A DNA stretch of 64,000 nt from Pseudodesulfovibrio profundus (GCF_900217235.1 NZ_LT907975.1:4067001-4131000); one strand, 5' to 3'. Positions 17,234 through 26,823 are shown, counted from the first letter of the stretch. Program-made: numbers and translations. Notes: generated by a model not told the origin, from the sequence alone.

Positions 17234-17518
17234 TTATAACTCCATGTCCATGCAGTGATGTTCACGTGATCTTTTCCTATGTAATTGAAAATTTTGTCAA
17301 TATGCTGATCTAAAATATAGCTTTCCGTTTTTCTGTCTCTGTTTCTATACATTAAAATCAATCAAATTGTTACATCTAGTTCATTTCTTATTCAATGATA
17401 ATAAGCTAAAATTCTGCAACTATTGATATGAATCTCTCTTGACGGTTGTCTTAGGACCCCGCTCAGACATACACGATGCCACTTGATCAAAACTTTCGGA
17501 AAGAGTACCAAGTCGTTC

Positions 17519-18109
17519 ATGTCGAGACCAATCACCGAAAGGCGTAAACGGCGAATCGATGCGGTTTTAGCCAAACGCCAGAAATCATTGACCATGGTTA
17601 TGGATAATATCTGGGACCCGCACAATGTTTCCGCTGTCTTACGCAGTTGTGATGCTTTCGGGGTTTCCGACGTCCATCTCTACTACACAACATCCAAATG
17701 GCCTGACCTTGGCAAGAAAAGCTCGGCATCTGCAAAAAAGTGGGTGAGAAGAACGCGCCACATTGATGCAGAGGCCATGGTTAGCCAGCTCCGCAGTGAT
17801 GGTTGCCAGGTGTTGAGAACCGGTTTTTCCGCGGACGCACGGCCAGTCATGGATTTTGATTTCACCAAGCCGACAGCAATCATTCTCAGCAATGAGCACA
17901 ATGGGACAGCACCGGAAATCGCTGAGGTGGTTCCGGACGAAATATACATTCCGATGTTCGGCATGGTGCAGAGCTTCAATGTCTCCGTGGCAGCAGCCAT
18001 TATACTATACGAAGCATCCAAGCAGCGGCAGGAAGCCGGGCTGTATGACGCTCCTTCCTTTTCTGAAGAGGAATTGGCGCAGATGCAATCTGAATGGTAT
18101 GAACGATAG
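17519..18109 (+). CDS. trmH: tRNA (guanosine-18-2'-O)-methyltransferase, SpoU/TrmH family
   Basis: The 196-residue protein has the three SPOUT motifs: NVSAVLRSCDAFGV, AIILSNEHNGTAPE and IPMFGMVQSFNVSVAAAIILYE, which build the trefoil-knot SAM site. TrmH methylates the ribose of G18 in tRNA. The N-terminal RRKRRIDAVLAKRQ helix matches TrmH rather than rRNA-type SpoU proteins. The ATG at 17519 gives the usual N-terminus; an upstream TTG at 17483 would add 12 residues. No strong ribosome site is seen. Confidence 0.88.
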   Translation: MSRPITERRKRRIDAVLAKRQKSLTMVMDNIWDPHNVSAVLRSCDAFGVSDVHLYYTTSKWPDLGKKSSASAKKWVRRTRHIDAEAMVSQLRSDGCQVLRTGFSADARPVMDFDFTKPTAIILSNEHNGTAPEIAEVVPDEIYIPMFGMVQSFNVSVAAAIILYEASKQRQEAGLYDAPSFSEEELAQMQSEWYER

Positions 18110-18211
18110 AATGTATTTTTCTGTTGAAAGTGGTAGGCTTCGGGGATACATAATCGACCAAAGAACTTTCCTTTCCTCTTTTGGAATGAAAGGAATTGCT
18201 TGGAGGCAACT

Positions 18212-18814
18212 TTGCAGAATCTCATAAAAGCGCTGACCGAAGGCGATACAATCGTCTATCCTACCGAGACTCTCTATGCTCTTGGATGCGATGCAACCAA
18301 AGAAGCTGCGTGCAACAAGGTCATAGAGATAAAGAACAGGCCGAAAGCCAAGCCGCTGCCGCTGATCATTGGTGGTGTGGACATGCTGGGGCTCGTCACT
18401 GACGACAGACCCCAGGTTCTTCAGGAACTTGCCAGTTCCTTTTGGCCCGGCCCTCTTTCCATCCTCGTCAAGGCATTGCCCGAATTGCCTGCCAGTCTCT
18501 CGGATGATGATGGGTTCACATCCGTGCGCTGGAGCGGTCATCCTTTTGCTGCTGAGCTATCACGGCGTCTGCGAAAGCCTATTGTCTCCACCAGTGCAAA
18601 CCTTAGCGGAAAACCTCCTGTTGCACATCCGGAAGATTTGGACAGCCGACTCCTTGATTTGGCCGGGGCGGCTTATTTTGATCCTCCGTGGCCCAAAGGT
18701 GGAAAACCATCCACTGTTATACGCATACTCAGCTTCAACAGGCTTGAGGTGTTGCGTGAGGGTGCCGTATCGGTGAAAATGCTCTGCGACAAAGGTTTTT
18801 CAGTTACTCTTTAG
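18212..18814 (+). CDS. tsaC: Threonylcarbamoyl-AMP synthase (YrdC/Sua5 family)
   Basis: TsaC makes threonylcarbamoyl-AMP from threonine, bicarbonate and ATP for the t6A37 tRNA modification. The 200-residue protein shows the YPTETLYALGCD start, KNRPKAKPLPLI, a WPGPLSILV segment and STSANLSGKPP. The TTG at 18212 is preferred because GGAGG lies five bases upstream; a TTG at 18200 would add four residues. It is a single-domain form without the Sua5 extension. Confidence 0.9.
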   Translation: MQNLIKALTEGDTIVYPTETLYALGCDATKEAACNKVIEIKNRPKAKPLPLIIGGVDMLGLVTDDRPQVLQELASSFWPGPLSILVKALPELPASLSDDDGFTSVRWSGHPFAAELSRRLRKPIVSTSANLSGKPPVAHPEDLDSRLLDLAGAAYFDPPWPKGGKPSTVIRILSFNRLEVLREGAVSVKMLCDKGFSVTL

Positions 18815-18883
18815 ATAGAAAATAACTGACTTTCGCAGAATGAATACTCATGGTAGGTTTTCTCAGATACTGGGAGAACCATC

Positions 18884-20356
18884 ATGACGCAAACCGAGAT
18901 CAGTCCTGATACGCATCTTATTCTCGTGGCAGAGGACAGTAAGGTTGTCTATACTGCCCTTAAGTCCACAATCGAAGAGCATCTGAAATTTGAAGTCGTT
19001 GTTCTGAAGTCGTTTGATGAGGCTCAATCGTTTCTTGATTCCAATGAACAGCCTATATTTGTCGCAATTCTTGATCTGCACATGCCGGGGTCCCGGGATG
19101 GACAGATTGTGGACATGTTTTGTGAAAGGAAAATTCCCAGCATCGTCTACACCTCGGATTTCACCGAGGAAACCCGCAAGCGCATGCAGTCGAAGAACAT
19201 CATTGACTATCTGGTCAAGAATTCAAAGACTGTCGATAATCTCATAGAATATCTTGCAAATTTATATCGCAACACCCGCATCCACGCTCTCCTGGTGGAG
19301 GATTCGGGGTCGTTTCGTCTTTGGATGCGGCATATGCTGGAGAAGCAGCAGTTCAATGTCATTGAGGCGAGAGATGGCGAAGAAGCGTGGAAGTATATTC
19401 TCTCACATGACAAAATCGATCTTGTTGTCGCTGACTATGCTTTGCCCGGCATGGATGGAATTGAGCTGACACAAGCCATCCGCAACAAATATTCCAAGCA
19501 GGAAATAATCGTGCTTGGATTGTCTTCTGTTTCTGATCCCATGTTGACTGCACGGTTTATCAAAAGCGGTGCCAATGACTTCCTGGCCAAACCGGTACAG
19601 GTCGAGGAGCTGTTCTGTCGCGTCAACCACCATGTCGAAATGTTGGATACGATTCGGGCACTTCGGAAATCTGATCAACTGAAAAACCTGTTTATGGGGA
19701 TGGCTGTGCATGATTTGCGTAGCCCCATCAATGGAATTAACGGTTTTACGACCATGCTTCTGGATGGCACGTATGGGCCTCTCAGTGAGGAGCAAAAAGA
19801 GATCATCCAATTTGTCCATGATGCAAATAAGAACATGGGGCTGCTGGTGCATGACCTGCTGGATATTTCCGTCATTGAATCGGGTAAACTGGTTTTGGAA
19901 AAAAGGGAGTCCAACATCGAAATCCTGGTTGAACACCGTTTGCGGATTCATGGACACATGGCAAAAAACAAAGGGGTTCAGTTAATTCCGTATTTTGAAG
20001 ATGTCGCACCCTTCCCATTTGATGAGAATCGAATTGGTCAGGTGCTCGACAATCTGCTGACCAATGCAATCAAATTTTCTCCCAGTAATGGCATCGTCAA
20101 GGTATTGGTTTCGTCTCAGGAAGACAGTGTGAAAATATGTATTCAGGATAAAGGGGAGGGCGTACCGCCAGGGGAAGAGATGCTCCTTTTCCAGTCGTTC
20201 TCCAAAACAAGCATTGAGCCGACAGGCGGTGAATCCGGGACCGGCCTCGGGTTGCCAATCGTCAAAAAGATTGTGGAAGCCCATGGGGGCAAAGTCTGGG
20301 TGGTGAGCGATTATCCTCATGGCGCCACTTTCTGCTTCTCCCTGCCTGCCAGGTAG
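18884..20356 (+). CDS. REC-REC-histidine kinase hybrid protein
   Basis: The 490-residue soluble protein has two N-terminal receiver domains (about 10-128 with Asp64 in LDLHMP, and 133-250 with Asp184 in VADYALPGMDG), a HisKA domain with His276 (VHDLRSPINGI) and an HATPase domain with an N box near 390-400, DKGEGVPPG and GTGLGLPIVKK. No sensor or membrane segment is present, so input must come through phosphorylation of the receivers or a partner. The ATG follows a GGGAGAA site. No cognate regulator is adjacent. Confidence 0.9.
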   Translation: MTQTEISPDTHLILVAEDSKVVYTALKSTIEEHLKFEVVVLKSFDEAQSFLDSNEQPIFVAILDLHMPGSRDGQIVDMFCERKIPSIVYTSDFTEETRKRMQSKNIIDYLVKNSKTVDNLIEYLANLYRNTRIHALLVEDSGSFRLWMRHMLEKQQFNVIEARDGEEAWKYILSHDKIDLVVADYALPGMDGIELTQAIRNKYSKQEIIVLGLSSVSDPMLTARFIKSGANDFLAKPVQVEELFCRVNHHVEMLDTIRALRKSDQLKNLFMGMAVHDLRSPINGINGFTTMLLDGTYGPLSEEQKEIIQFVHDANKNMGLLVHDLLDISVIESGKLVLEKRESNIEILVEHRLRIHGHMAKNKGVQLIPYFEDVAPFPFDENRIGQVLDNLLTNAIKFSPSNGIVKVLVSSQEDSVKICIQDKGEGVPPGEEMLLFQSFSKTSIEPTGGESGTGLGLPIVKKIVEAHGGKVWVVSDYPHGATFCFSLPAR

Positions 20357-20474
20357 AAGTTCGCCTATGTTTTTCTGATTATTGGCCTTTGGGCGCACTT
20401 CGGGTAGACTCTCGTCATCTGATAATGGCGGATACCACTCATTGCATCCGCGCAAGCCAAGATAAGGAAACATC

Positions 20475-20954
20475 GTGCAAACCTTGAAACCATGTCCCCA
20501 CTGTGGTGAAGGAATTCCCACATATAGCAACCCCACTCCAACAGTTGATGTCGTCATCCTTGTCCCCGACGGGGCAGAAGGTGAGGACGGTATTGTGCTG
20601 GTTGAACGGCTAAATCCTCCGCATGGATGGGCGTTGCCCGGTGGGTTCGTTGATGAAGGGGAGACTTGCGAAGCCGCCGCCATTCGAGAAATGCGCGAGG
20701 AAACCGGGCTTGATGTTGTGCTCACCGGCCTGTTAGGAGTGTATTCCGATCCGCGACGGGACCCCCGTCAGCATACGATGAGTGTCGTTTATACCGGCGT
20801 GGCAAAGAACATATCCACATTGTCGGCTGGAGATGACGCCAAGAAGGTGATAGTTGTGCCGATTGGCAAGTGGCCAAAGCTGGTTTTTGACCATGAACAG
20901 ATTCTTTGTGATTTTAAAAGACGTCACGATGCCATGAATGGCATCTCTGCATAA
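20475..20954 (+). CDS. Nudix hydrolase with N-terminal CxxC
   Basis: The 159-residue protein has a complete Nudix box, GGFVDEGETCEAAAIREM followed by REETGLDV, preceded by a CPHCG pair (Cys7, Cys10) that may be half of a small zinc site. Nudix enzymes cleave nucleoside diphosphates linked to another group; the ADP-ribose or NADH type is plausible but the substrate is not fixed by sequence. The start is GTG with AAGGAAAC upstream. pdxA follows 33 bases later. Confidence 0.88.
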   Translation: MQTLKPCPHCGEGIPTYSNPTPTVDVVILVPDGAEGEDGIVLVERLNPPHGWALPGGFVDEGETCEAAAIREMREETGLDVVLTGLLGVYSDPRRDPRQHTMSVVYTGVAKNISTLSAGDDAKKVIVVPIGKWPKLVFDHEQILCDFKRRHDAMNGISA

Positions 20955-20987
20955 TGACTACCAATAGAACTCTTTTCGGATAAATCT

Positions 20988-22007
20988 ATGCGTACTGTTT
21001 GTATTACTTTGGGGGACCCTTGCGGTCTTGGGCCTGAGTTGGTCGTTCGGCATTTTGCCAGGGAATCAGCTCGTCGCGATGAGAAGGTGCTGATCATTGG
21101 ACCAGAGTCAGCTCTTGTCAGAGAAATGGATCGACACGGAGTTCATCCCTTTTATGTGCGACTCGACAAGCCGGAGGATATTGAGAATCAGGACGCAGAC
21201 GTCTTTCTCTATGAACCTCCGCAGCTTTCCCGTCTAGGATTTGTGGCAGGTGAAGCCACCCGCGAAGGAGGGCTTGCAGCCGGTGTTAGCCTGGATGTGG
21301 CTGTATCGCTTTTGGCCGATGGAAAGGCTGACGGGTTGCTGACCTGCCCGTTGAATAAGGCCATGTTGCACAAGGCTGGCTTTGATTTTCCCGGACACAC
21401 CGAGTTTCTGGCTGAAAAGTTGGGAGTCGGTAAGGAGAACGTGTGCATGCATTTGTGCGGGCATGCTCCCAAGGAAGACGACAAACCAAAGCTCCGAGTC
21501 AGTCTCGTGACTACGCATCCCCCCATCTGTGAAGTCCCTAAGCTCGTTACCGGGGAAAGAATTCTCCATTGCTTGCGTTTGACCAATGACTTCGTGCAGG
21601 CAATGGGTTTTGGCAATCGCATTGCTGTTTGCGGCTTGAATCCCCATGCAGGGGAGGGGGGCCGGATTGGTCTTGAGGAAGAGACTGTCATTACTCCTGC
21701 CATTGAAGCTGCACGGAGCGAGGGGATGAACATCAGTGGGCCGTTGCCAGCGGATACGGTGTTTCATTTCGCTGCCAAAGGTGAATATGCCGCTGTTCTT
21801 GCCATGTATCATGATCAGGGGTTGGGGCCGTTGAAGCTGCTCCATTTCAGTGAGGCAGTGAACGTGACACTGGGACTGCCTTGTCCTCGGACATCACCAG
21901 ATCATGGAACCGGGTACGACCTTGTCGGTACCGGGCGTGCTTCAATCAAGAGCTTTCAGGCTGCTTACGACATGGTTCGCCGTCTGGTTGAATCCAAAGG
22001 GAAGTAA
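20988..22007 (+). CDS. pdxA: 4-hydroxythreonine-4-phosphate dehydrogenase
   Basis: PdxA oxidises 4-phosphohydroxy-L-threonine in pyridoxal phosphate synthesis. The 339-residue protein has the start TLGDPCGLGPE, a TCPLNKAMLHKAGFDFPGHTE segment with a metal-binding His, NPHAGEGG, YHDQGLGPLKLL with another metal His, and the C-terminal RTSPDHGTGYD. Length and motifs are normal. It precedes gmhB by two bases and the two are probably co-transcribed. Confidence 0.95.
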   Translation: MRTVCITLGDPCGLGPELVVRHFARESARRDEKVLIIGPESALVREMDRHGVHPFYVRLDKPEDIENQDADVFLYEPPQLSRLGFVAGEATREGGLAAGVSLDVAVSLLADGKADGLLTCPLNKAMLHKAGFDFPGHTEFLAEKLGVGKENVCMHLCGHAPKEDDKPKLRVSLVTTHPPICEVPKLVTGERILHCLRLTNDFVQAMGFGNRIAVCGLNPHAGEGGRIGLEEETVITPAIEAARSEGMNISGPLPADTVFHFAAKGEYAAVLAMYHDQGLGPLKLLHFSEAVNVTLGLPCPRTSPDHGTGYDLVGTGRASIKSFQAAYDMVRRLVESKGK

Positions 22008-22009
22008 CT

Positions 22010-22558
22010 ATGCCTAAACGATTTGTGTTGTTGGACCGGGATGGGACGATAATTGTCGATAAGCACTATCTGCATGATCCAAATGAAGTCGAGCTGCTGC
22101 CCAATGCCGCCGAGGGCCTCAAGCGCATGCAGGACATGGGATTCGGGCTGGCTGTCCTGACCAACCAAAGTGGCGTGGGACGTGGTTATTTCAGCGAGGA
22201 TGAAGTGCGCGCGTGTAATGCCCAATTGCAGAAGTTGCTTGAGCCTCACGGGATTGTGATCAGTGGGTTTTTCTTTTGCCCTCATGCCCCGGATGAAACT
22301 TGCGACTGCCGTAAACCGGCTCCGGGTTTGATGCGTCAGGCAGCGGAGGTGTTGGGATTCGATCCCAATGAATCATATATGATTGGGGATAAGAAGGCGG
22401 ATATAGGGGTTGGACAGGCTACAGGTGCTGTGTCCGTGCTTGTACGTACCGGCTATGGTCGGAAAGCTGAAGCCGATTGTGGTGAACAGGCAGACTATTG
22501 TGCTGATGATTTGTTGGACGCTGCAGAGTTCATTCGTCTGAACGAAGGCTCCAAATAG
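22010..22558 (+). CDS. gmhB: D-glycero-beta-D-manno-heptose-1,7-bisphosphate 7-phosphatase
   Basis: GmhB removes the 7-phosphate from heptose bisphosphate in ADP-heptose synthesis for LPS core. The 182-residue HAD-superfamily protein has the DRDGT nucleophile motif (Asp9, Asp11), LTNQSGVGRGYF, and the zinc-loop residues Cys90, His92, Cys98 and Cys100, followed by RKPAPG and a GDKKADI motif. The ATG is two bases after the pdxA stop. Confidence 0.94.
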   Translation: MPKRFVLLDRDGTIIVDKHYLHDPNEVELLPNAAEGLKRMQDMGFGLAVLTNQSGVGRGYFSEDEVRACNAQLQKLLEPHGIVISGFFFCPHAPDETCDCRKPAPGLMRQAAEVLGFDPNESYMIGDKKADIGVGQATGAVSVLVRTGYGRKAEADCGEQADYCADDLLDAAEFIRLNEGSK

Positions 22559-22575
22559 TAAGCCCAATGGTCTGG

Positions 22576-22689
22576 CTACTTCTTGCGCTTATCCAACCAG
22601 TAAGAGCCATAACACATCAAAAGCGTGAAGCCGATTTCAACCAGGGTCTTTGGAATGAGCACCCAGCCAAATTCTGTCCAGTAGTTCAT
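22576..22689 (-). CDS. 37-residue single-pass membrane protein, unknown function
   Basis: A complete short reading frame on the minus strand encodes 37 residues starting MNYWTEFGWVLIPK and ending YWLDKRKK. A strong AAGGAG ribosome site lies seven bases before the ATG. A hydrophobic stretch (about residues 8-32) followed by a Lys/Arg-rich tail suggests one membrane span with a cytoplasmic basic end. Upstream, TTTACA and TAATAG boxes 17 bases apart could be a promoter. It is isolated between gmhB and a terminator. I do not recognise a family. Confidence 0.72.
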   Translation of the reverse strand: MNYWTEFGWVLIPKTLVEIGFTLLMCYGSYWLDKRKK

Positions 22690-22773
22690 TAATAACTCCT
22701 TTTTATTCACAAAGTTCGGAGCTATTAGCAACTAGTATCACTTTTGTAAAGATAGTTTGATAGAGGGTGGGCG

Positions 22774-22809
22774 ATAAAAAGAATCCCCGACCTGTTCAGC
22801 TGGGGATTC
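22774..22809 (-). terminator. Intrinsic terminator after the HD-ddl-waaA-kdsB-carA-TPR unit
   Basis: On the minus strand GAATCCCC (22802-22809) pairs with GGGGATTC (22781-22788) around a 13-base loop and is followed by TTTTTAT. It closes the operon that ends with the TPR gene. Confidence 0.9.
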
Positions 22810-22826
22810 TCATAAAGGCAGATGGT

Positions 22827-23615
22827 TTATCCTAATTTTTTCTTCGCGAACTTCAGCATCTTTGCTGCTTCTGCAAAGTCCGGATTAATACTGATGGCAT
22901 TTTGCGCCGAGCGTGCCATCTTGCTCCACTTTTTCCAGTCGTAGTACAATCGGCCTACATTGTAGTGAAGGTACTCGTCGTCTGAACTCAGGGTCAACGC
23001 CTTGAGGTAGTACTTTTCTGCGGTTTCATAGTCTTCCATCTTGCGAAGGACCATACCGATTCTATTGTACAGATGGATGGCGTTGGGGTCGTCCTTCAGC
23101 GCATCGTCCAACATGTGGAACGCTTCTTTGTACCGACCGGCGTTAAGATATCGATCGGCAATATCCGCTTTAAGGTCGGCGTCAGCGCCATAGTCAATGA
23201 TCAACTGGTCAAATACCGATTTGGCGTTATCCCATTCCTGGCTGTCCAGGTGCTGTTGCCCCTTCTCTACAGCCGCTTTCTTCTGGGCAAGGATCGCTTG
23301 CATCGAGTCATTGAGAGACTGTTGAAGTTCCTGCAATAATTCATGCATGGCTTCGAGAAGTGCTCGCTCATCGCCAGGATTGTATTTGATGACAAGGGGA
23401 TATACTTCCCGAATCTTCGGGTCACTGTTCAGTTGTTGTGTCACCCGTTCAAGGATGTCCTGAAACTCTTCCCGCTCATTCTTCATGACAGGATTCTTCA
23501 GGAAAAGGATCAGACCGTCATGGATCGCCTGAACAGCGGCCATATACTTGCCCTTCTTGAGCATGGTCGATACGGAATTGAGCTTCTTCCTTGAAGTAAT
23601 CAGATCATTGGACAT
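22827..23615 (-). CDS. Tetratricopeptide-repeat protein, function unknown
   Basis: The 262-residue soluble protein has an alpha-helical N-terminal half (to about residue 115) and four TPR-like repeats in the C-terminal half. Residues 201-225 (KYYLKAL ... DDEYLHYN ... YY) closely match residues 197-221 of the TPR protein at 986-1819, so the two probably share a module. It is the last gene of the minus-strand unit with carA, 36 bases downstream, and is followed by a terminator. The partner proteins are unknown. Confidence 0.85.
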   Translation of the reverse strand: MSNDLITSRKKLNSVSTMLKKGKYMAAVQAIHDGLILFLKNPVMKNEREEFQDILERVTQQLNSDPKIREVYPLVIKYNPGDERALLEAMHELLQELQQSLNDSMQAILAQKKAAVEKGQQHLDSQEWDNAKSVFDQLIIDYGADADLKADIADRYLNAGRYKEAFHMLDDALKDDPNAIHLYNRIGMVLRKMEDYETAEKYYLKALTLSSDDEYLHYNVGRLYYDWKKWSKMARSAQNAISINPDFAEAAKMLKFAKKKLG

Positions 23616-23651
23616 GACAGTTGCTCTCTTTTTCGAGTGATCCTCAGTGGG

Positions 23652-24776
23652 TTATTTCCCCGTGGTTTCCTTCACCATATCACGAAAACGCTTAAAGAAA
23701 TAGCGGCTGTCGTGTGGTCCAGGGCCAGCTTCAGGGTGGTGCTGTATGGCAAGCATGGGGTAATCCTTGTGCTTGAAGCCTTCCAGCGTGTTGTCATTGA
23801 GGTTCATATGGGTTTTCTCAAGGAAGTCCAACCCTTCAATGTCAACACAGAACCCGTGGTTCTGCGAGGAGATTTCGATTTTTTCTGTTTCAAGATCGAT
23901 AACCGGATGGTTACATCCATGATGTCCGAACTTGAGTTTGTATGTTTTTCCGCCCATGGCCAGACCAAGGATCTGGTGACCAAGGCAGATACCGGCGATG
24001 GGGTAGTCCTTATACAGGTCTTTGGTTGCTTCTACAGCGGTTTCAACGGCAGCCGGATCACCGGGGCCGTTTGAAAGGAAAATGGAATCAGGGTTGAGTT
24101 CCCTGATCTGGGCTGCAGTAAAGCTGGACGGCAGGACGATCATGTCGAACCCTTCGGCTTCGAGAAGGCGCAGGATATTCCACTTGATTCCAAAGTCATA
24201 GACAGCAAGCTTGGGGCCGGTGCCTTTCCACTGAAAGTCTTTGAGGTTGTCGATGAAGACGCACTTTTTGCCATCCCATGTATAGGGTTTTTCGCAGGAC
24301 ACACGATCCGCGAGGTTCAACCCTTCCATATTTTCGACTCCACGGGCCTTTTTAACCAGCTCTGCAGGGTCGACGTCGCCAGTTGCCATAAAGCCTCTCT
24401 GGGCTCCATGAAGGCGTAAATGGCGTGTCAGTGCGCGAGTGTCAATCCCCTCGATTCCCATGACGCCGATCTTTTCCAGGTACTCTGGCAGCGACATGGT
24501 TGAGCGCCAGTTGCTTGGCTTCTTGCAACATTCCTTGACGATGAATCCTCCGACCTGAACCTGATGCGATTCGATATCTTCGGGATTTACGCCGTAGTTG
24601 CCGATGAGCGGGTAGGTCATCGTCACCATTTGACCTGTGTACGAGGGGTCGGTCAGGATTTCCTGATAACCGGTCATGCCGGTGTTGAAGATAACTTCAC
24701 CGCTGGCTTCGCCCTGTCCGGTGAAGCTTCTCCCCTTGAAAATGGTTCCATCTTCCAGCGCCAGTATTGCTTTCAT
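23652..24776 (-). CDS. carA: Carbamoyl-phosphate synthase small subunit (glutaminase)
   Basis: CarA hydrolyses glutamine and passes ammonia to CarB for carbamoyl phosphate, a precursor of pyrimidines and arginine. The 374-residue protein has the class I amidotransferase triad Cys264 (GICLGHQ), His347 and Glu349 ([11 protein letters not shown]) and the N-terminal [10 protein letters not shown] motif. The ATG at 24776 shares one base with the kdsB stop (TGATG) and has GGAGAA upstream. carB is not in this window. Confidence 0.96.
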   Translation of the reverse strand: MKAILALEDGTIFKGRSFTGQGEASGEVIFNTGMTGYQEILTDPSYTGQMVTMTYPLIGNYGVNPEDIESHQVQVGGFIVKECCKKPSNWRSTMSLPEYLEKIGVMGIEGIDTRALTRHLRLHGAQRGFMATGDVDPAELVKKARGVENMEGLNLADRVSCEKPYTWDGKKCVFIDNLKDFQWKGTGPKLAVYDFGIKWNILRLLEAEGFDMIVLPSSFTAAQIRELNPDSIFLSNGPGDPAAVETAVEATKDLYKDYPIAGICLGHQILGLAMGGKTYKLKFGHHGCNHPVIDLETEKIEISSQNHGFCVDIEGLDFLEKTHMNLNDNTLEGFKHKDYPMLAIQHHPEAGPGPHDSRYFFKRFRDMVKETTGK

Positions 24777-25516
24777 CAAATGTTCTCCAAAATTTCCTTC
24801 GCATAAGCGAGATCTTCAGGCCGATCCACCCCATGGCAGGTGTGATCGGTTTCCGTCACGTAAATATCGATACCGTCTTCGAGCAGACGGAGCTGTTCCA
24901 GTTTTTCACGCAACTCCAACGGGCTTGGCGGCAATTGTCCAAAGCGTTTGAGTACGTCCATTCGAAATGCATACAAGCCTATATGTAACAAAAATGAATG
25001 TACTTTTTCATCTCGGTCGAATGGGACAAGGGAGCGCGAGAAGTAGAGTGCTCGACCGTTGTGTGCCCGAACCACCTTGACGCGATCCGGGGACGATGCC
25101 TCCTCTCTCCCGATGGGAGTGGCAAGTGTTGCAGCCTTCACTTCACTAGAGGAGAAGGGCTTGAGTAAATCCGAAAGCATTTCAGGGGCGAGACAAGGCT
25201 CGTCACCCTGGATGTTCACAACGACTGCGTCGTCGTCCAAATCAAGCTTCATGGCGGCTTCCAGAACCCGGTCTGTACCGCTTTGATGATGCGACCCTGT
25301 CATCACGACAGGAATATCCAACTGCTGGGCAGCCTCGAAAATGCGTGAATCGTCGGTTGCCAGCGTCACACTGCTGAGCAGAGGACACTGTGCTGCACGT
25401 TGTTGAACATGCCAGAACATAGGTTTGCCCCCGATAATAGCAAGGGGTTTGCCTGGAAAGCGAGAGGATTCATATCTCGCTGGGATGATGCCGTGACACG
25501 TGGGGAAATTGCTCAT
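24776..25516 (-). CDS. kdsB: 3-deoxy-manno-octulosonate cytidylyltransferase (CMP-Kdo synthetase)
   Basis: KdsB activates Kdo with CTP to CMP-Kdo for LPS inner core. The 246-residue protein has the [15 protein letters not shown] start, ATDDSRI, a [14 protein letters not shown] metal-binding segment, and the HIGLYAFR motif. It lies 19 bases after waaA, which uses its product, and is coupled to carA by a one-base overlap. Confidence 0.95.
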   Translation of the reverse strand: MSNFPTCHGIIPARYESSRFPGKPLAIIGGKPMFWHVQQRAAQCPLLSSVTLATDDSRIFEAAQQLDIPVVMTGSHHQSGTDRVLEAAMKLDLDDDAVVVNIQGDEPCLAPEMLSDLLKPFSSSEVKAATLATPIGREEASSPDRVKVVRAHNGRALYFSRSLVPFDRDEKVHSFLLHIGLYAFRMDVLKRFGQLPPSPLELREKLEQLRLLEDGIDIYVTETDHTCHGVDRPEDLAYAKEILENI

Positions 25517-25535
25517 TGTTCTGCGTCGTGGTTAA

Positions 25536-26822
25536 TTAAACATTATTGAGGAATTCGGCAACCTGTTTGGAGACAGCTTTCGCGCCGCCCGTTCGGTCCT
25601 TGATGTACGCGTTTGCCTTGGCATAGATTTCCTTGCGTGGAACGTCCTCGTCAAGGATTTCAATCAGCAGGTTGAGGACATGTTCGGCGTCTTCTCCCAT
25701 GCGTGCCAAGCCTAAATCAAAAATATCCTGACCAATCCAGGTAAAGTTTGACCAGTGTGGTCCAATAACCGGGGTCACGCCGCAGGTCAGTGGCTCAAGA
25801 AAGTTCTGGCCGCCAAGGGGGGCAAGAGAACCTCCGACAAACGCTGCATCCGCCAGTCCATAGGCCGGGACCAACTCTCCAAACGTGTCCCAGAGAATGG
25901 CTGTTCCCGGACGTGGAGGCTCGGTCATTGTTGAACGAAGCGACCATGTGAGACCAACTGAATCCAGTGCTTTTGACCAGAGCGGTACGTGATGCATATG
26001 CCGGGGAAAAAGTCCGACAACGGTTTTGGTGCGATGGCGGACGAGGGCGGCTGCGATTTTCTTGACCGGCGTCATCTCTTCCTTGCGAACAGAGCCAAGG
26101 ACGATAAAATTCATATCTTCAGGAATGAAGCTGGCAAGCGGGTTGTCTTTCCGCTGCATGGGACCGGCTCCGGCCATGCGGTCAAATTTGATATTGGGCA
26201 TGACCCATACGCGATCACGACCGAACAAGGTGCCGAAGCGTCTTCCATCGGTTTCGGATATGGCCATAATCCTGTTGGGACCGAGCTCGCGAAACAGTGA
26301 CGGCCATGACAGGTAGCCGCCAAGGGATTTGGTAGACATCCGCCCGTTGGCAAGCAGAGTCTTGACGCCAAATTCCTTGCAGGCATTGAGGAAGCCGGGC
26401 CAGATTTCGGTCTCCATGATCAGTGCAACTTCCGGACGAACATGGCGCATCATCTGGCGCATGATATCCGGTGCATCAAAAGGGAAATACCATGGCTGAA
26501 CAGCGATGCCTTTTCGGTCGGCATTGATCTCATCGGCGGCGCGTTGCAGTGTCTCAAACCCCTGCAGAGTATTAGCCGTAACCAAAACCCGTAATGTGGA
26601 GTTCTTCTTGTTCTCAAGGTGTTTGAGTACTTCCCATGTAAGGTACGCCTCCCCGCCACTGGCTGCCTGAATCCACAGGTGTGCATGGGCGGGGTAGCCG
26701 CCGGAAAGGGTGCGTTGCTCCCAACCATCCTTCAACCGATGATTGAGCTTGAGAAAAGGAGTGGCTGCTTTCCAGCCTAAATTGTAAGCGGACAGAGCTG
26801 TCTTGATGAGTCCTTTCCCCAT
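25536..26822 (-). CDS. waaA: 3-deoxy-D-manno-octulosonic acid transferase
   Basis: WaaA (KdtA) adds Kdo from CMP-Kdo to lipid A precursor at the inner face of the cytoplasmic membrane. The 428-residue GT-B enzyme shows an IQAASGGEAYL glycine-rich start, VALIMETEIWPGFL, and the C-terminal FVGGSLAPLGGQNFLEP nucleotide-sugar motif. The ATG at 26822 is chosen; an in-frame ATG 45 bases upstream lies inside ddl. One base separates it from the ddl stop. Confidence 0.93.
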   Translation of the reverse strand: MGKGLIKTALSAYNLGWKAATPFLKLNHRLKDGWEQRTLSGGYPAHAHLWIQAASGGEAYLTWEVLKHLENKKNSTLRVLVTANTLQGFETLQRAADEINADRKGIAVQPWYFPFDAPDIMRQMMRHVRPEVALIMETEIWPGFLNACKEFGVKTLLANGRMSTKSLGGYLSWPSLFRELGPNRIMAISETDGRRFGTLFGRDRVWVMPNIKFDRMAGAGPMQRKDNPLASFIPEDMNFIVLGSVRKEEMTPVKKIAAALVRHRTKTVVGLFPRHMHHVPLWSKALDSVGLTWSLRSTMTEPPRPGTAILWDTFGELVPAYGLADAAFVGGSLAPLGGQNFLEPLTCGVTPVIGPHWSNFTWIGQDIFDLGLARMGEDAEHVLNLLIEILDEDVPRKEIYAKANAYIKDRTGGAKAVSKQVAEFLNNV

Positions 26823-26823
26823 G

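Noticed and set aside
17234-17518. Strong promoter in the divergent gap before the receiver gene and trmH
   Set aside because: TTGACA and TTGACG hexamers are present on the two strands, but neither has a convincing -10 at 16-18 bases.
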